64,000 nt of DNA, from contig CP146203.1 of assembly GCA_039995105.1 (NCBI GenBank), forward strand, positions 2,728,001-2,792,000, given 5' to 3'. Position numbers and translations under genes: made by a program. Below the pieces are notes generated by a model. The model ran no database searches. It was not told the DNA's origin and saw only the letters and a program-made list of their open reading frames with translations. Positions 1 through 6,692 of the stretch are shown here, one piece after another. Within the stretch, counting starts at the first letter, position 1; every line of letters starts with the position of its first letter. This DNA is from Jonesiaceae bacterium BS-20 (lineage in GTDB: Bacteria > Actinomycetota > Actinomycetes > Actinomycetales > Cellulomonadaceae).

Positions 1-555
1 GGCTACGGTGCAATGGACGTCATGTCCCTGCGCCTGCCGTACATCTTTGGCACCATGCCCGGCCGGATCCCGCTGTGGCAGATGTTCCTTGACATTGCCC
101 GCAGCCAGCCAGAGCGCGTGGTGACCCAGCTTGGCTCAACCTCATCCGTCACGGTCAAGCAGGTGGCCCAGGCAACGGTGGGCGCGGTTGAACATGGTGA
201 GCACGGCGGGAAATACCCCATCAACGGGTACGACCTGCGGCACACCGAGTTCATGGCGCTGGTCTGCGAGGCCCTGGGCCGCAGCAAAGAAGACGTGGTT
301 GGGCTACCGTATGAGCTCTTTGTCGACCAGATGCAGGCGCTTGACGATGCCACAGCGGCTTCCGGCAAGGAGCACGGTATTCACTTGGTTGATTCCACAT
401 TATTTAATTCCCGCGATGCGGTTTCTGACCAGGGTGCGGGAATGGAAGCACTTGGCTATGAACCCGACGATATTCCAGCTTCGATCCGGGAGACGCTGAA
501 GTTTTGTTTGGACCATGAACGTACAGACTCAGAGCCCGTGGCCCAAACTGCTTAA
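1..555 (+). CDS. NAD-dependent epimerase/dehydratase (extended SDR), 3' part
   Basis: The reading frame is open from the first base of the window (it reads GYGAMDVM before the first Met at position 13), so the N-terminal Rossmann part with the nucleotide-binding glycine motif lies outside. What remains is about 184 residues resembling the C-terminal half of extended SDR sugar epimerases or dehydratases: a LRLPYIFG segment like the substrate-loop strand of that family, then a helical region ending in a charged tail. The substrate cannot be judged from this part. It is followed at 30 bp by the oppositely oriented VOC remnant. Family assignment is moderately secure, function is not. Confidence 0.7.
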   Translation, partial: GYGAMDVMSLRLPYIFGTMPGRIPLWQMFLDIARSQPERVVTQLGSTSSVTVKQVAQATVGAVEHGEHGGKYPINGYDLRHTEFMALVCEALGRSKEDVVGLPYELFVDQMQALDDATAASGKEHGIHLVDSTLFNSRDAVSDQGAGMEALGYEPDDIPASIRETLKFCLDHERTDSEPVAQTA

Positions 556-584
556 GACTGTTCGCTTTGGCTCTACGGGAAAAA

Positions 585-1133
585 CTAGCCCACGGAAACG
601 GCGATCTGGTTGTTCCACGGATCGTTGAACACCAGCGCCGCACCCGTCTGGCTCGAGGTAACGTCATGGAATTTCAGGCGGTCGGCGAGTGCCGCAGTCT
701 CATCTTGGGTTGGGACGAGGATTGAAACCTCGCCCAGTCCAAGAGTGGACGCGCGCGGCCCTGCTCCCCGCGATCCCCAGGTGTTCATTGCCATGTGGTG
801 GTGGTAGCCACCGGCGGCCACAAACAGGGCTCCCGGCACCTTGGCGGTCGCTTCAAATCCGAGCGCATCCGTGTAGAACTGGGCCGCTGCTTCGGTATCC
901 CCCACTTGCAGGTGCACGTGGCCAACCGTTGCCGCTTCGAGTTCCGGTTGCGCCTGGGCGGACTCCGTCAGGTGCTCTGCCACAAAGCCGTTGGGGTCGA
1001 GGTAGATGGTGTCCATCTTGACGTAGTCTCCGTCCCAAGACCAAGTACTACGTGGGCGGTCCCAGTACAGCTCAATCCCGTTGCCCTCGAGCTCACCCGG
1101 AATAGACCACCGCATGAAACGGTTACTCCAACC
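585..1133 (-). pseudogene. VOC/glyoxalase (CatE-like) gene lacking its 5' part
   Basis: The frame encodes the C-terminal two thirds of a two-domain vicinal-oxygen-chelate protein of the catechol-2,3-dioxygenase-like (CatE) type. The linker motif EGNGIELYWDRPRSTW is followed by a complete second domain that starts GHVHLQVGD and ends DPWNNQIAV. The first VOC domain is missing: family resemblance stops at about position 1133, exactly where the divergently transcribed FrnE gene starts. The open frame continues to 1262 only as antisense of that gene. The first usable ATG (1115) has no ribosome-binding site and would leave one domain with a piece of linker. I read this as a decayed gene truncated at its 5' end. 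Expression as a one-domain protein cannot be excluded. Confidence 0.7.
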
Positions 1134-1796
1134 ATGAGCGAAAAACTTACCGTTGATATTTGGTCCGACATCGCGTGCCCGTGGTGCTACATTGGCAAGC
1201 GTAAATTTGAGGCCGGATTGGCAAATTTTTCCGGCAAAGACGCCGTCACCGTCGAGTACCACTCCTTTGAACTAGCCCCGGACACCCCCGTGGATTTTGA
1301 AGGCTCCGAAGTCGATTTTCTAGCCAAGCACAAGGGTCTACCGGTCGCTCAGGTCGAGCAGATGCTTGACCAGGTCACCCAAGTGGCTGCATCCGTGGGA
1401 CTTGATTACCAGTTTGACCACCTCAAACACACCAAGACCCTCAAGGCACATGAGATCCTGCACTTCGCTAAGGCGCACGGCAAGCAGATCGAGCTCAAGG
1501 AACGTTTACTCAAGGCTTACTTCACCGAGGGCCAGCACGTGGGCAAGCAGGACGTCCTTGTGGCGTTGGCCGCCGAAGTTGGCCTTGACGCCGAGCAAGC
1601 TGCCCTGGCCCTCGCAGACGGCACGTATGCGAATGAGGTTCAGGCGGACATTGATCAGGCCCGCGCCTACGGCATCAATGGCGTTCCGTTCTTTGTCATC
1701 AATAACAAGTACGGCATTTCCGGCACCCAAGACCCACGCGCGTTCACCCAGGCGCTCGAGCAGGCCGCAACTGACCTAGCGCAGGAGCAGGCATGA
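1134..1796 (+). CDS. FrnE/DsbA-family disulfide oxidoreductase
   Basis: This 220-residue thioredoxin-fold protein is of the FrnE/2-hydroxychromene-2-carboxylate isomerase type. The N-terminal strand is followed by the active-site motif ACPWCYIGKRKFE, a helical insertion fills the middle, and a cis-Pro loop GVPFFVINNKYGISG lies near residue 190, the usual FrnE layout. There is no signal peptide, so it should act in the cytoplasm on thiols or disulfides. The ATG at 1134 is chosen because it begins the recognisable family sequence. A longer upstream frame (from 795) is antisense to the VOC remnant. The 3' end overlaps the next gene by 4 bp, implying translational coupling. Confidence 0.88.
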   Translation: MSEKLTVDIWSDIACPWCYIGKRKFEAGLANFSGKDAVTVEYHSFELAPDTPVDFEGSEVDFLAKHKGLPVAQVEQMLDQVTQVAASVGLDYQFDHLKHTKTLKAHEILHFAKAHGKQIELKERLLKAYFTEGQHVGKQDVLVALAAEVGLDAEQAALALADGTYANEVQADIDQARAYGINGVPFFVINNKYGISGTQDPRAFTQALEQAATDLAQEQA

Positions 1797-2014
1797 CCAA
1801 CTCAGCTGAATCAACCGGGGCCTCAGCAGCCGAGCCGTTAGACCTCGCCGCCGCAGGCATCGTGAAACTCCAAACGCCACCCGCCCCTGCACCTGCACCT
1901 GCACCTGCACCTGCACCTGCACCTGCACCTGCACCTGCGTTCACCATACTTGGTGACGACGATGCCGCAGCATGCGTCGATGGTGTATGCGCGGTTCCGC
2001 CACCTCAGCAGTAG
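1793..2014 (+). CDS. Small Ala-Pro repeat protein with C-terminal Cys pair
   Basis: This 73-residue protein overlaps the FrnE stop by ATGA. It has three parts: a Ser/Ala/Glu-rich N-terminus, about 18 residues of alternating Pro-Ala encoded by a hexanucleotide tandem array, and a short acidic tail ending ACVDGVCAVPPPQQ with two Cys five residues apart. I do not recognise a named family. Coupling to an oxidoreductase and a Cys pair on a flexible arm suggest a redox partner or substrate, but that is inference. The repeat makes the length of the arm prone to slippage in whole PA steps without changing frame. A strong hairpin follows 46 bp downstream. Confidence 0.7.
   Translation: MTNSAESTGASAAEPLDLAAAGIVKLQTPPAPAPAPAPAPAPAPAPAPAFTILGDDDAAACVDGVCAVPPPQQ
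1886..1939 (+). repeat. Hexanucleotide tandem array inside a coding region
   Basis: Eight perfect copies of CCTGCA followed by one CCTGCG stand in tandem without interruption. The array is in frame, each unit coding Pro-Ala. The nucleotide identity of the units is far stricter than the protein would need, which points to recent expansion by slippage. Confidence 0.95.
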
Positions 2015-2060
2015 CCCTGAAACCGGCGGTTAGCGAGTCTAAGTCTTACGCCAAACAGAT

Positions 2061-2101
2061 TTGGTCCGTGGCCGAAAGAAAATCTTTCGGCCACGGACCA
2101 A
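2061..2101. terminator. Bidirectional hairpin between convergent genes
   Basis: An 18-bp perfect stem (2061-2078 with 2084-2101) closes a 5-base loop. Its outer ends are TTGG and CCAA, giving a short A/T flank on each side. It sits between the end of the Ala-Pro protein on + and the end of the DUF2510 gene on -, so it can end transcription from both. Confidence 0.85.
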
Positions 2102-2131
2102 TTTCATGACCCTGAAGACGAACTGTTGCTA

Positions 2132-2884
2132 CTACTTCTCTTCGTAGTAGACGTAGAGATCCTCGTAGTAATCCACGGAGAAATCGAACTCAATGTTCCT
2201 GGTGGTGCCATCGTCATAGGTGGCTGCGCCCTTGCAGGTGAAAGCGACTGCAGGCTCTGCATCGATGTCCGTGGGAATAGCGAAGCGGTCACGGCTATCC
2301 CTGATCATCTCGGTGTCAACGAGGCCGGTCAGGATCTGGCCTTCCGGATCGTTGATCTCTGAGACATAGAGCGCCTCTTCCGCCAGCCCCTCGCAACCGA
2401 ACCCGGATCCCATATCGAGGCTGAGGTAATCAGCACTAAACTCAGAAGTTGGCTTGCTTCCACCGGAGCCCTCAAGCCCCATGGACCAAATGCCAATACC
2501 GGCAATACCTACCACTGCGATCGCCATGATCGCCCAGACAAATCCTGAGGTCTTTGGTTTTTGCTCGTCAAGGCCACCCGGAAATTGGCCCTGCTCGCCA
2601 CCCATGTAGGGGGAGCCCTGTCCCACAAATGAGGATTGAGCGTTCTGACCCACATATCGGTCTGCACTCTGGAAAGTATCTGGCTGGACAGGCGCCGTCT
2701 GCGGGTTGGGCATCTGCGCACCTAAACCGGCCATGTACTGCTGCGCGGCAGCAACCATTTCTGGAGTAATTTGGCCATCAGTAGGGATTGAGAAGTTGAG
2801 GTTGGTCCACTGGTGACCATCAAAGAACCGCAGAAAATGCGAATTCGATGGATCCGGGTACCAGCCTGGCTGCGGTGCACTCAT
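2132..2884 (-). CDS. DUF2510 membrane protein
   Basis: The 250-residue protein begins with the actinobacterial DUF2510 signature (PGWYPDP, then a W-containing short domain, residues 1-35). It continues with a Gln/Pro/Gly-rich low-complexity linker, one membrane helix at about residues 113-135, and an acidic outer domain of about 110 residues with a Cys pair (one in SGFGCEGL, one in AFTCKG) that could form a disulfide. Topology is therefore DUF2510 inside and C-terminal domain outside. The C-terminus is unusually rich in Tyr and acidic residues. DUF2510 proteins are membrane-associated and mostly uncharacterised, and no enzymatic motif is visible. It is the next gene after the MFS transporter on the same strand, 137 bp apart. 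Confidence 0.8.
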   Translation of the reverse strand: MSAPQPGWYPDPSNSHFLRFFDGHQWTNLNFSIPTDGQITPEMVAAAQQYMAGLGAQMPNPQTAPVQPDTFQSADRYVGQNAQSSFVGQGSPYMGGEQGQFPGGLDEQKPKTSGFVWAIMAIAVVGIAGIGIWSMGLEGSGGSKPTSEFSADYLSLDMGSGFGCEGLAEEALYVSEINDPEGQILTGLVDTEMIRDSRDRFAIPTDIDAEPAVAFTCKGAATYDDGTTRNIEFDFSVDYYEDLYVYYEEK

Positions 2885-3021
2885 GTCTAAATCTGTCCCA
2901 TACTCTTAACGTTATCCGGGGGTTGCCCCACCCGAGTGTACTTGTCAGAGCGGGTCAGGAAGAATTTTTCCTCGGAATATCCGGGTTTCCCCATGGATAG
3001 TTGAACACCACGAGAACTTGC

Positions 3022-4368
3022 TCACTCGTTGTTGCGATAATTCTTCCAAGCCTGCTTTATCGGTTGAATTTCAATACCGCGCTGGGCAAATTCTTTTCTC
3101 GTACCCCGCCGGGTCAGAAGCAAGAAGAATAGGGCTACCACGAATGGGACGGCCATGACGGAAAAGGCCACTCTAAAGTCAGCTAGCGTGTAGTTGCCGT
3201 CCGGCCGAATCTGGTCCAGGACCATACCGATCGCCAAAATGCAGACAAAGGCGGCGATAAATCCGCCCATATTAGCCAGACCGCTTGACACCCCAAATCG
3301 CTCAGCCGGATTAGAGGTTCGGGCGTAATCTAGTCCGATCAGGCTGGCCGGGCCACCGACGCCAATCAACGTGACAAAAATAAACAGCACCCAAAGGGGA
3401 CGCGGCGTGGTGGGAACCAACACCAGTAGCCACCCAGTAAGCATGCCGCATGTCACCGCGAGCACCAGCCACGAGCGGCGCAGTGGGTGGCGAGCACAGA
3501 ACATACCAATGAGGGGGCCGGCAACCATCGCCGACAGGGTCAACCAAGTAAACAGTAACGATGCCTGGCTCTGAGAAAGATTTTGACCCAAGAGTAAGAA
3601 GGGGTAGCCCCACAAGAAAATAAAGACATTAAAACTGAAGGCAGTCAGCATGTGACTCCAAAAACCCAGCCACGAACCGGAAGCTTTCAAAGCTCCCTTA
3701 AAAGCGGACTCATCTGGAGACGAGGGAACCATGTCAACGGCCCTGGGCGTAGATGCGGGCCGGCTCGACAACACTTGTGGGTCGGATGGACGGTCCCGCA
3801 CCCACGCAAAGACCCACAACGCAGCCAAGATTCCGGCGAACCCAAGAATCGTAAACGCCCAGCTCCACTCCAAATTTCGCAGCACAATCACAAACGGGAC
3901 TGCGGAAATAATCTGCCCCACCTGGGCGATCTGCCCAGTAATTTGCCCCAGTAGTGGCGCCTGTTTGGGCGGGAACCAAGCCGCAATGAGTTTCAGGACG
4001 GAGACAAAGGTAGTCGCGTCACCGGCACCGATAAGCACCCGAGCAAAGATGGCCAACTCAACCGAGTCCGCAAAGGCCATACCAAATTGCCCGGCTGCCA
4101 TCATCAACGCGCCAATGGCTATCAGCCTGCGCGCCCCAAACCGATCCAAGAGAACTCCGACTGGAATCTGCGAGCCGGAATAGACAACCAATTGGGTGAC
4201 CGTGAAGAGCGAAAGAATGGCGGCACTCGCCCCAAACCGCTCGGCGGCCTCCAAACCTGAGACCCCAAGGGAGGTTCGCTGCACTACCGCAACGACGTAC
4301 GCTGCGGTCGCCGCTGCCCAGATCAGGTACGCTCGGCGCACGCTGTAGGCAACCTTAGGCGTTGACAT
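3022..4368 (-). CDS. Major facilitator superfamily transporter
   Basis: This 448-residue polytopic protein has about 12 hydrophobic segments and a polar central loop near residues 195-225, the standard MFS arrangement. The loop after helix 2 carries LLDRFGARR, the MFS motif-A type sequence between helices 2 and 3. Its overall look is that of the nitrate/nitrite- or phthalate-type and related anion MFS carriers, but the substrate cannot be fixed. The ATG at 4368 is preferred over a GTG two codons earlier because AAGGAAG lies 6-7 bases upstream. A possible -10, TATGAT, lies at 4390-4395 on the minus strand. It is not obviously in an operon with its neighbours. Confidence 0.85.
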   Translation of the reverse strand: MSTPKVAYSVRRAYLIWAAATAAYVVAVVQRTSLGVSGLEAAERFGASAAILSLFTVTQLVVYSGSQIPVGVLLDRFGARRLIAIGALMMAAGQFGMAFADSVELAIFARVLIGAGDATTFVSVLKLIAAWFPPKQAPLLGQITGQIAQVGQIISAVPFVIVLRNLEWSWAFTILGFAGILAALWVFAWVRDRPSDPQVLSSRPASTPRAVDMVPSSPDESAFKGALKASGSWLGFWSHMLTAFSFNVFIFLWGYPFLLLGQNLSQSQASLLFTWLTLSAMVAGPLIGMFCARHPLRRSWLVLAVTCGMLTGWLLVLVPTTPRPLWVLFIFVTLIGVGGPASLIGLDYARTSNPAERFGVSSGLANMGGFIAAFVCILAIGMVLDQIRPDGNYTLADFRVAFSVMAVPFVVALFFLLLTRRGTRKEFAQRGIEIQPIKQAWKNYRNNE

Positions 4369-4519
4369 AACCACTTCCTTCCAGAAGTAATCATATTTTA
4401 CTTTCCATGTCTTTGGTGGGAAGCATCAATTGTTTTCAAACTAGTTCGACTTCTGGGACTTTCGGCCCGATTTTCCCACGTCACATAGATGCACAATTGA
4501 GTTGTCAGAGTTTTTGACC

Positions 4520-4625
4520 TGAGAATGATGCCGGAGTCTCCTGACCCCTCTGTGCAGACTCCTGGACGTTCTCATTGGGTGGAGAGGAAGCGCGGGCTCC
4601 TCTCCACCCGCCCTTTGTTTTTATC
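4520..4625 (+). ncRNA. Candidate small RNA or leader ending in an intrinsic terminator
   Basis: Two hairpins follow each other. The first pairs 4520-4539 with 4556-4574 (about 19 bp with some mismatches). The second is an 11-bp perfect stem (4577-4587 with 4599-4609) followed by a T-rich tract at 4614-4622, the shape of a rho-independent terminator on the + strand. No + strand gene lies upstream to need a terminator, so a short independent transcript is possible. I could not find a convincing promoter, and the structure does not match an RNA family I know. Confidence 0.35.
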
Positions 4626-4688
4626 TAATCTTCCCGGCATTCTGTCTTGCACACAGAGCCTTCTGCTGCCCTCACACCCCTCCCCCTG

Positions 4689-4722
4689 TTGTGACCCAGC
4701 CCACACCGACTAGATTGATGGC
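4689..4722 (+). promoter_or_regulatory. Promoter placing the start of transcription at the GNAT ATG
   Basis: TTGTGA (4689-4694), a 16-bp spacer, TAGATT (4711-4716) and six bases lead to the ATG at 4723. There is no Shine-Dalgarno sequence before this ATG, consistent with a leaderless message. Confidence 0.5.
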
Positions 4723-5349
4723 ATGAGCCGTACGCTAAAGATCCGCAAACTCACCGAGGGAAACCCCGAGGAGATCGCCCGCCTATATGAAATCTGCCTG
4801 CGCACCGGAGCCGACGGGCAAGATGCGACCAATATTTTTCATGACCGAAAACTGTTGGGCGAACTCTACGTGGGCGCCTACGCCAGGTTTCACCCCGAGC
4901 TGGCCTTTGTTCTTGTCGATCAAGACGACAACATCCAGGGCTATGCAGTGGGAGTTAGCGATTCAATCGCGTTCGACAACCTTTTAGACAGACACTGGTG
5001 GCCCTGGCTACGAGCACGCTATCCCGCCGCCTCCCCACTAATAACCCACCCCAAGGACGCCGACCTAGTCAACGCCCTGCACAACTGGAGCGGGACCGAC
5101 CAAGCCGTAGCAGCACAATTCCCAGCCCACCTCCACATCGACCTTTTACCCAGTGCACAGGGTGGGGGCAACGGCAAGCGGCTACTTCTCACACTGCTCG
5201 ACGCTTTGAAAGAGACCGGAGCCACGGGTGTCCATCTAGGCGTCTCCGCGTCGAACAAACAGGCCCGGGGTTTCTATGAACACCTGGGATTTACCGTGCT
5301 GAGCCGCGGAAACAACGCCATTACGATGGCAATGAAGTTCAACATGTGA
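4723..5349 (+). CDS. GNAT-family N-acetyltransferase
   Basis: The 208-residue protein shows the acetyl-CoA-binding loop QGGGNGKRLLLTLL near residues 146-159, the GNAT Q/RxxGxG/A motif A. This is followed by a helix and the C-terminal ASNKQARGFYEHLGF segment (motif B). An Asn/Lys-Gln-Ala helix before GFYEHLGF is typical of small-molecule acetyltransferases. The N-terminal half (residues 8-110) has a long insertion with WWPWLRARYP, as in the GNAT proteins related to the acetyltransferase-like part of bacterial O-GlcNAcase homologues. The substrate is unknown. It is a single gene and apparently leaderless. The next gene, csp, has its own long leader. Confidence 0.85.
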   Translation: MSRTLKIRKLTEGNPEEIARLYEICLRTGADGQDATNIFHDRKLLGELYVGAYARFHPELAFVLVDQDDNIQGYAVGVSDSIAFDNLLDRHWWPWLRARYPAASPLITHPKDADLVNALHNWSGTDQAVAAQFPAHLHIDLLPSAQGGGNGKRLLLTLLDALKETGATGVHLGVSASNKQARGFYEHLGFTVLSRGNNAITMAMKFNM

Positions 5350-5707
5350 GACGGAAGCTTGCTCGGGGAAATTGCCCCAATTCGGCCCTATTCCCCAAGA
5401 TCGTGCGCAAGGTCACACACAAAGCGCTATTTCCTGCGGTTCTGAGAGCCAGTAGGTCTGGTGCATTCCTAGATCTCGTGTAAAGTTTCGTAGTAATCCG
5501 CAGTTTACTTAGGTCTAGGCCTAGCAAGGAGCACCTGTTCCTCGCTACAGTGAACTGCGAAGTTGCAGTGCCTCGCACGTCTGTAGGGTTCCATCAGCAT
5601 TTATGCCGGAACAAATTCTTGAACCTCAAGAGCTTTTGACGACGATCACCGTGACGACCCGGCCTCCACATGGAGGGCGTCCGATATAACTCTTGAAGGA
5701 GAACATC
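5350..5707. other. Long 5' leader region of the cold-shock gene
   Basis: No gene is visible in these 358 bp. Cold-shock genes commonly have long structured 5' leaders, and this stretch fits that. It contains a perfect palindrome CTAGGCCTAG near 5514-5525, short inverted repeats, and a possible -10 (TAAAGT, near 5482) that would give a leader of roughly 220 nt. A strong ribosome-binding site (AAGGAG, 5695-5700) ends it. The promoter call is weak. Confidence 0.4.
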
Positions 5708-5911
5708 ATGGCATTTGGAACCGTAAAGTGGTTTAACGCAGAAAAGGGCTTCGGCTTCATTGCACCAGAGGACGGCACCGCTGACGTATTCGCTCACTAC
5801 AGCGCAATCCAGTCAAACGGCTACCGCACCCTGGAAGAAAACCAGAAGGTTGAGTTCGACGTAACCCAGGGTCCAAAGGGCCCACAGGCTGAGAACATCC
5901 GCCCAGCGTGA
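5708..5911 (+). CDS. cspA: Cold-shock protein (CspA family)
   Basis: At 67 residues this is the normal size for a single cold-shock domain. It shows both RNA-binding motifs, KGFGFI (RNP1) and VFAHYSAI (RNP2), and the opening [14 protein letters not shown]. It binds single-stranded RNA/DNA and acts as an RNA chaperone. The start at MAFGTVKW is set by AAGGAG 7 bases upstream. An in-frame ATG five codons earlier would put the binding site inside the gene. It is a single gene with a long leader and a clear terminator about 70 bp downstream. Confidence 0.97.
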   Translation: MAFGTVKWFNAEKGFGFIAPEDGTADVFAHYSAIQSNGYRTLEENQKVEFDVTQGPKGPQAENIRPA

Positions 5912-5982
5912 TCCCACTCCGAGCACTAGCTCGGATGTAAGACGCAAGGCATAACGGCTTAGGCCGTACCTTAAATCTTGAG

Positions 5983-6019
5983 CAAGAGGCTCGCAGCATC
6001 GCTGCGGGCCTCTTGTTTT
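5983..6019 (+). terminator. Rho-independent terminator of csp
   Basis: The stem CAAGAGGC-t-CGCAGC pairs with GCTGCG-g-GCCTCTTG (5983-5997 with 6001-6015), a 3-base loop separates the arms, and TTTTG follows. A smaller hairpin ACGGC/GCCGT lies just upstream at about 5953-5967. Confidence 0.9.
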
Positions 6020-6206
6020 GTATCTAACGGAGATCAACCTAGGCTCTACGTAATACAAAGCTTCTGGCCGCAGTGGCACTAATCACAGAAGCAATATCGG
6101 GGCAGGCACAAATATTGCGTAATGATCATCGGTTTAGCCACTCTAAATAGGTAGGCCCTAAACGGCTTGAGATACAACTGACCTCATTGAAAGGAGCGCA
6201 CACAAG

Positions 6207-6692
6207 GTGCAAACAATTGTTGACCCCGATGAAACCATGACCGGCCGAGTCTTTAACGCCCTTTCACCGATCCATCAGTCCCTCTTGTGGAACTTTGAAG
6301 TGGAACGCTTATCGCTCTCCGAGGTCACCAAAATAATGGGTCTTGTTCCCAAAGATGTCGTCATCCAACTCTCAGCAGCCCGTCTCAGGTTCTGCAACAA
6401 GTGGACCGAGTTGCAGAGCCATAATTCGAGACTCCGCCCCACCTGTCAACAAAATTCACGGCAGCTTCGCGCTTATGCAGAATCGCGACTCAATCCGATT
6501 GAGCGTAGACAGGTCCAAAGTCACTTGAAAGACTGCTTTAGATGCGCGATCTTGGTAAGTGAAACTCGGTTCCTTGCCTCTCACCTACAAATCGCACTCC
6601 GCCCGCAGCGGATGCCAGATACCGCAGCTAACAAGAACAGTTCCCATTTTTCCGGCACTACTTTGAACGTTGATGATGTCAGTGAGTATTAA
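6207..6692 (+). CDS. Sigma region-4 plus zinc-finger protein without region 2
   Basis: This 161-residue protein lines up with the middle of the next gene. Residues 14-68 resemble an ECF sigma4 helix-turn-helix (FNALSPIHQSLLWNFEVE, then MGLVPKDV). Residues 85-125 are a zf-HC2-type zinc finger with HxxxCxxC (H106, C110, C113). There is no sigma2 domain and no membrane segment, so it cannot be a normal sigma factor. It could compete for promoter -35 elements or for partner domains of its neighbour (inference). The start is GTG at 6207 with AAAGGAG 11-12 bases upstream, a slightly long spacing. It overlaps the following sigma gene by about 17 bp and is likely translationally coupled to it. An inverted repeat GCAATAT/ATATTGC lies upstream at 6091-6118. 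Confidence 0.75.
   Translation: MQTIVDPDETMTGRVFNALSPIHQSLLWNFEVERLSLSEVTKIMGLVPKDVVIQLSAARLRFCNKWTELQSHNSRLRPTCQQNSRQLRAYAESRLNPIERRQVQSHLKDCFRCAILVSETRFLASHLQIALRPQRMPDTAANKNSSHFSGTTLNVDDVSEY

Larger units (their letters stand above)
4375..4722. other. Divergent intergenic region, 348 bp
   Basis: No gene is seen here. The left part carries the MFS promoter region. The middle (4520-4625) holds two successive hairpins described separately. The right end holds the promoter of the GNAT gene. The stretch 4660-4700 is a run rich in C on the + strand. Confidence 0.6.

Noticed and set aside
795-1133. N-terminal extension of the FrnE gene
   Set aside because: It is antisense to the VOC remnant, and family similarity begins at the ATG at 1134.
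1886-1939. CRISPR-like array
   Set aside because: It is a contiguous hexanucleotide repeat without spacers and lies in a coding frame.
4520-4700. Actinobacterial 6C RNA
   Set aside because: The hairpin loops do not contain the runs of at least six C that define it.
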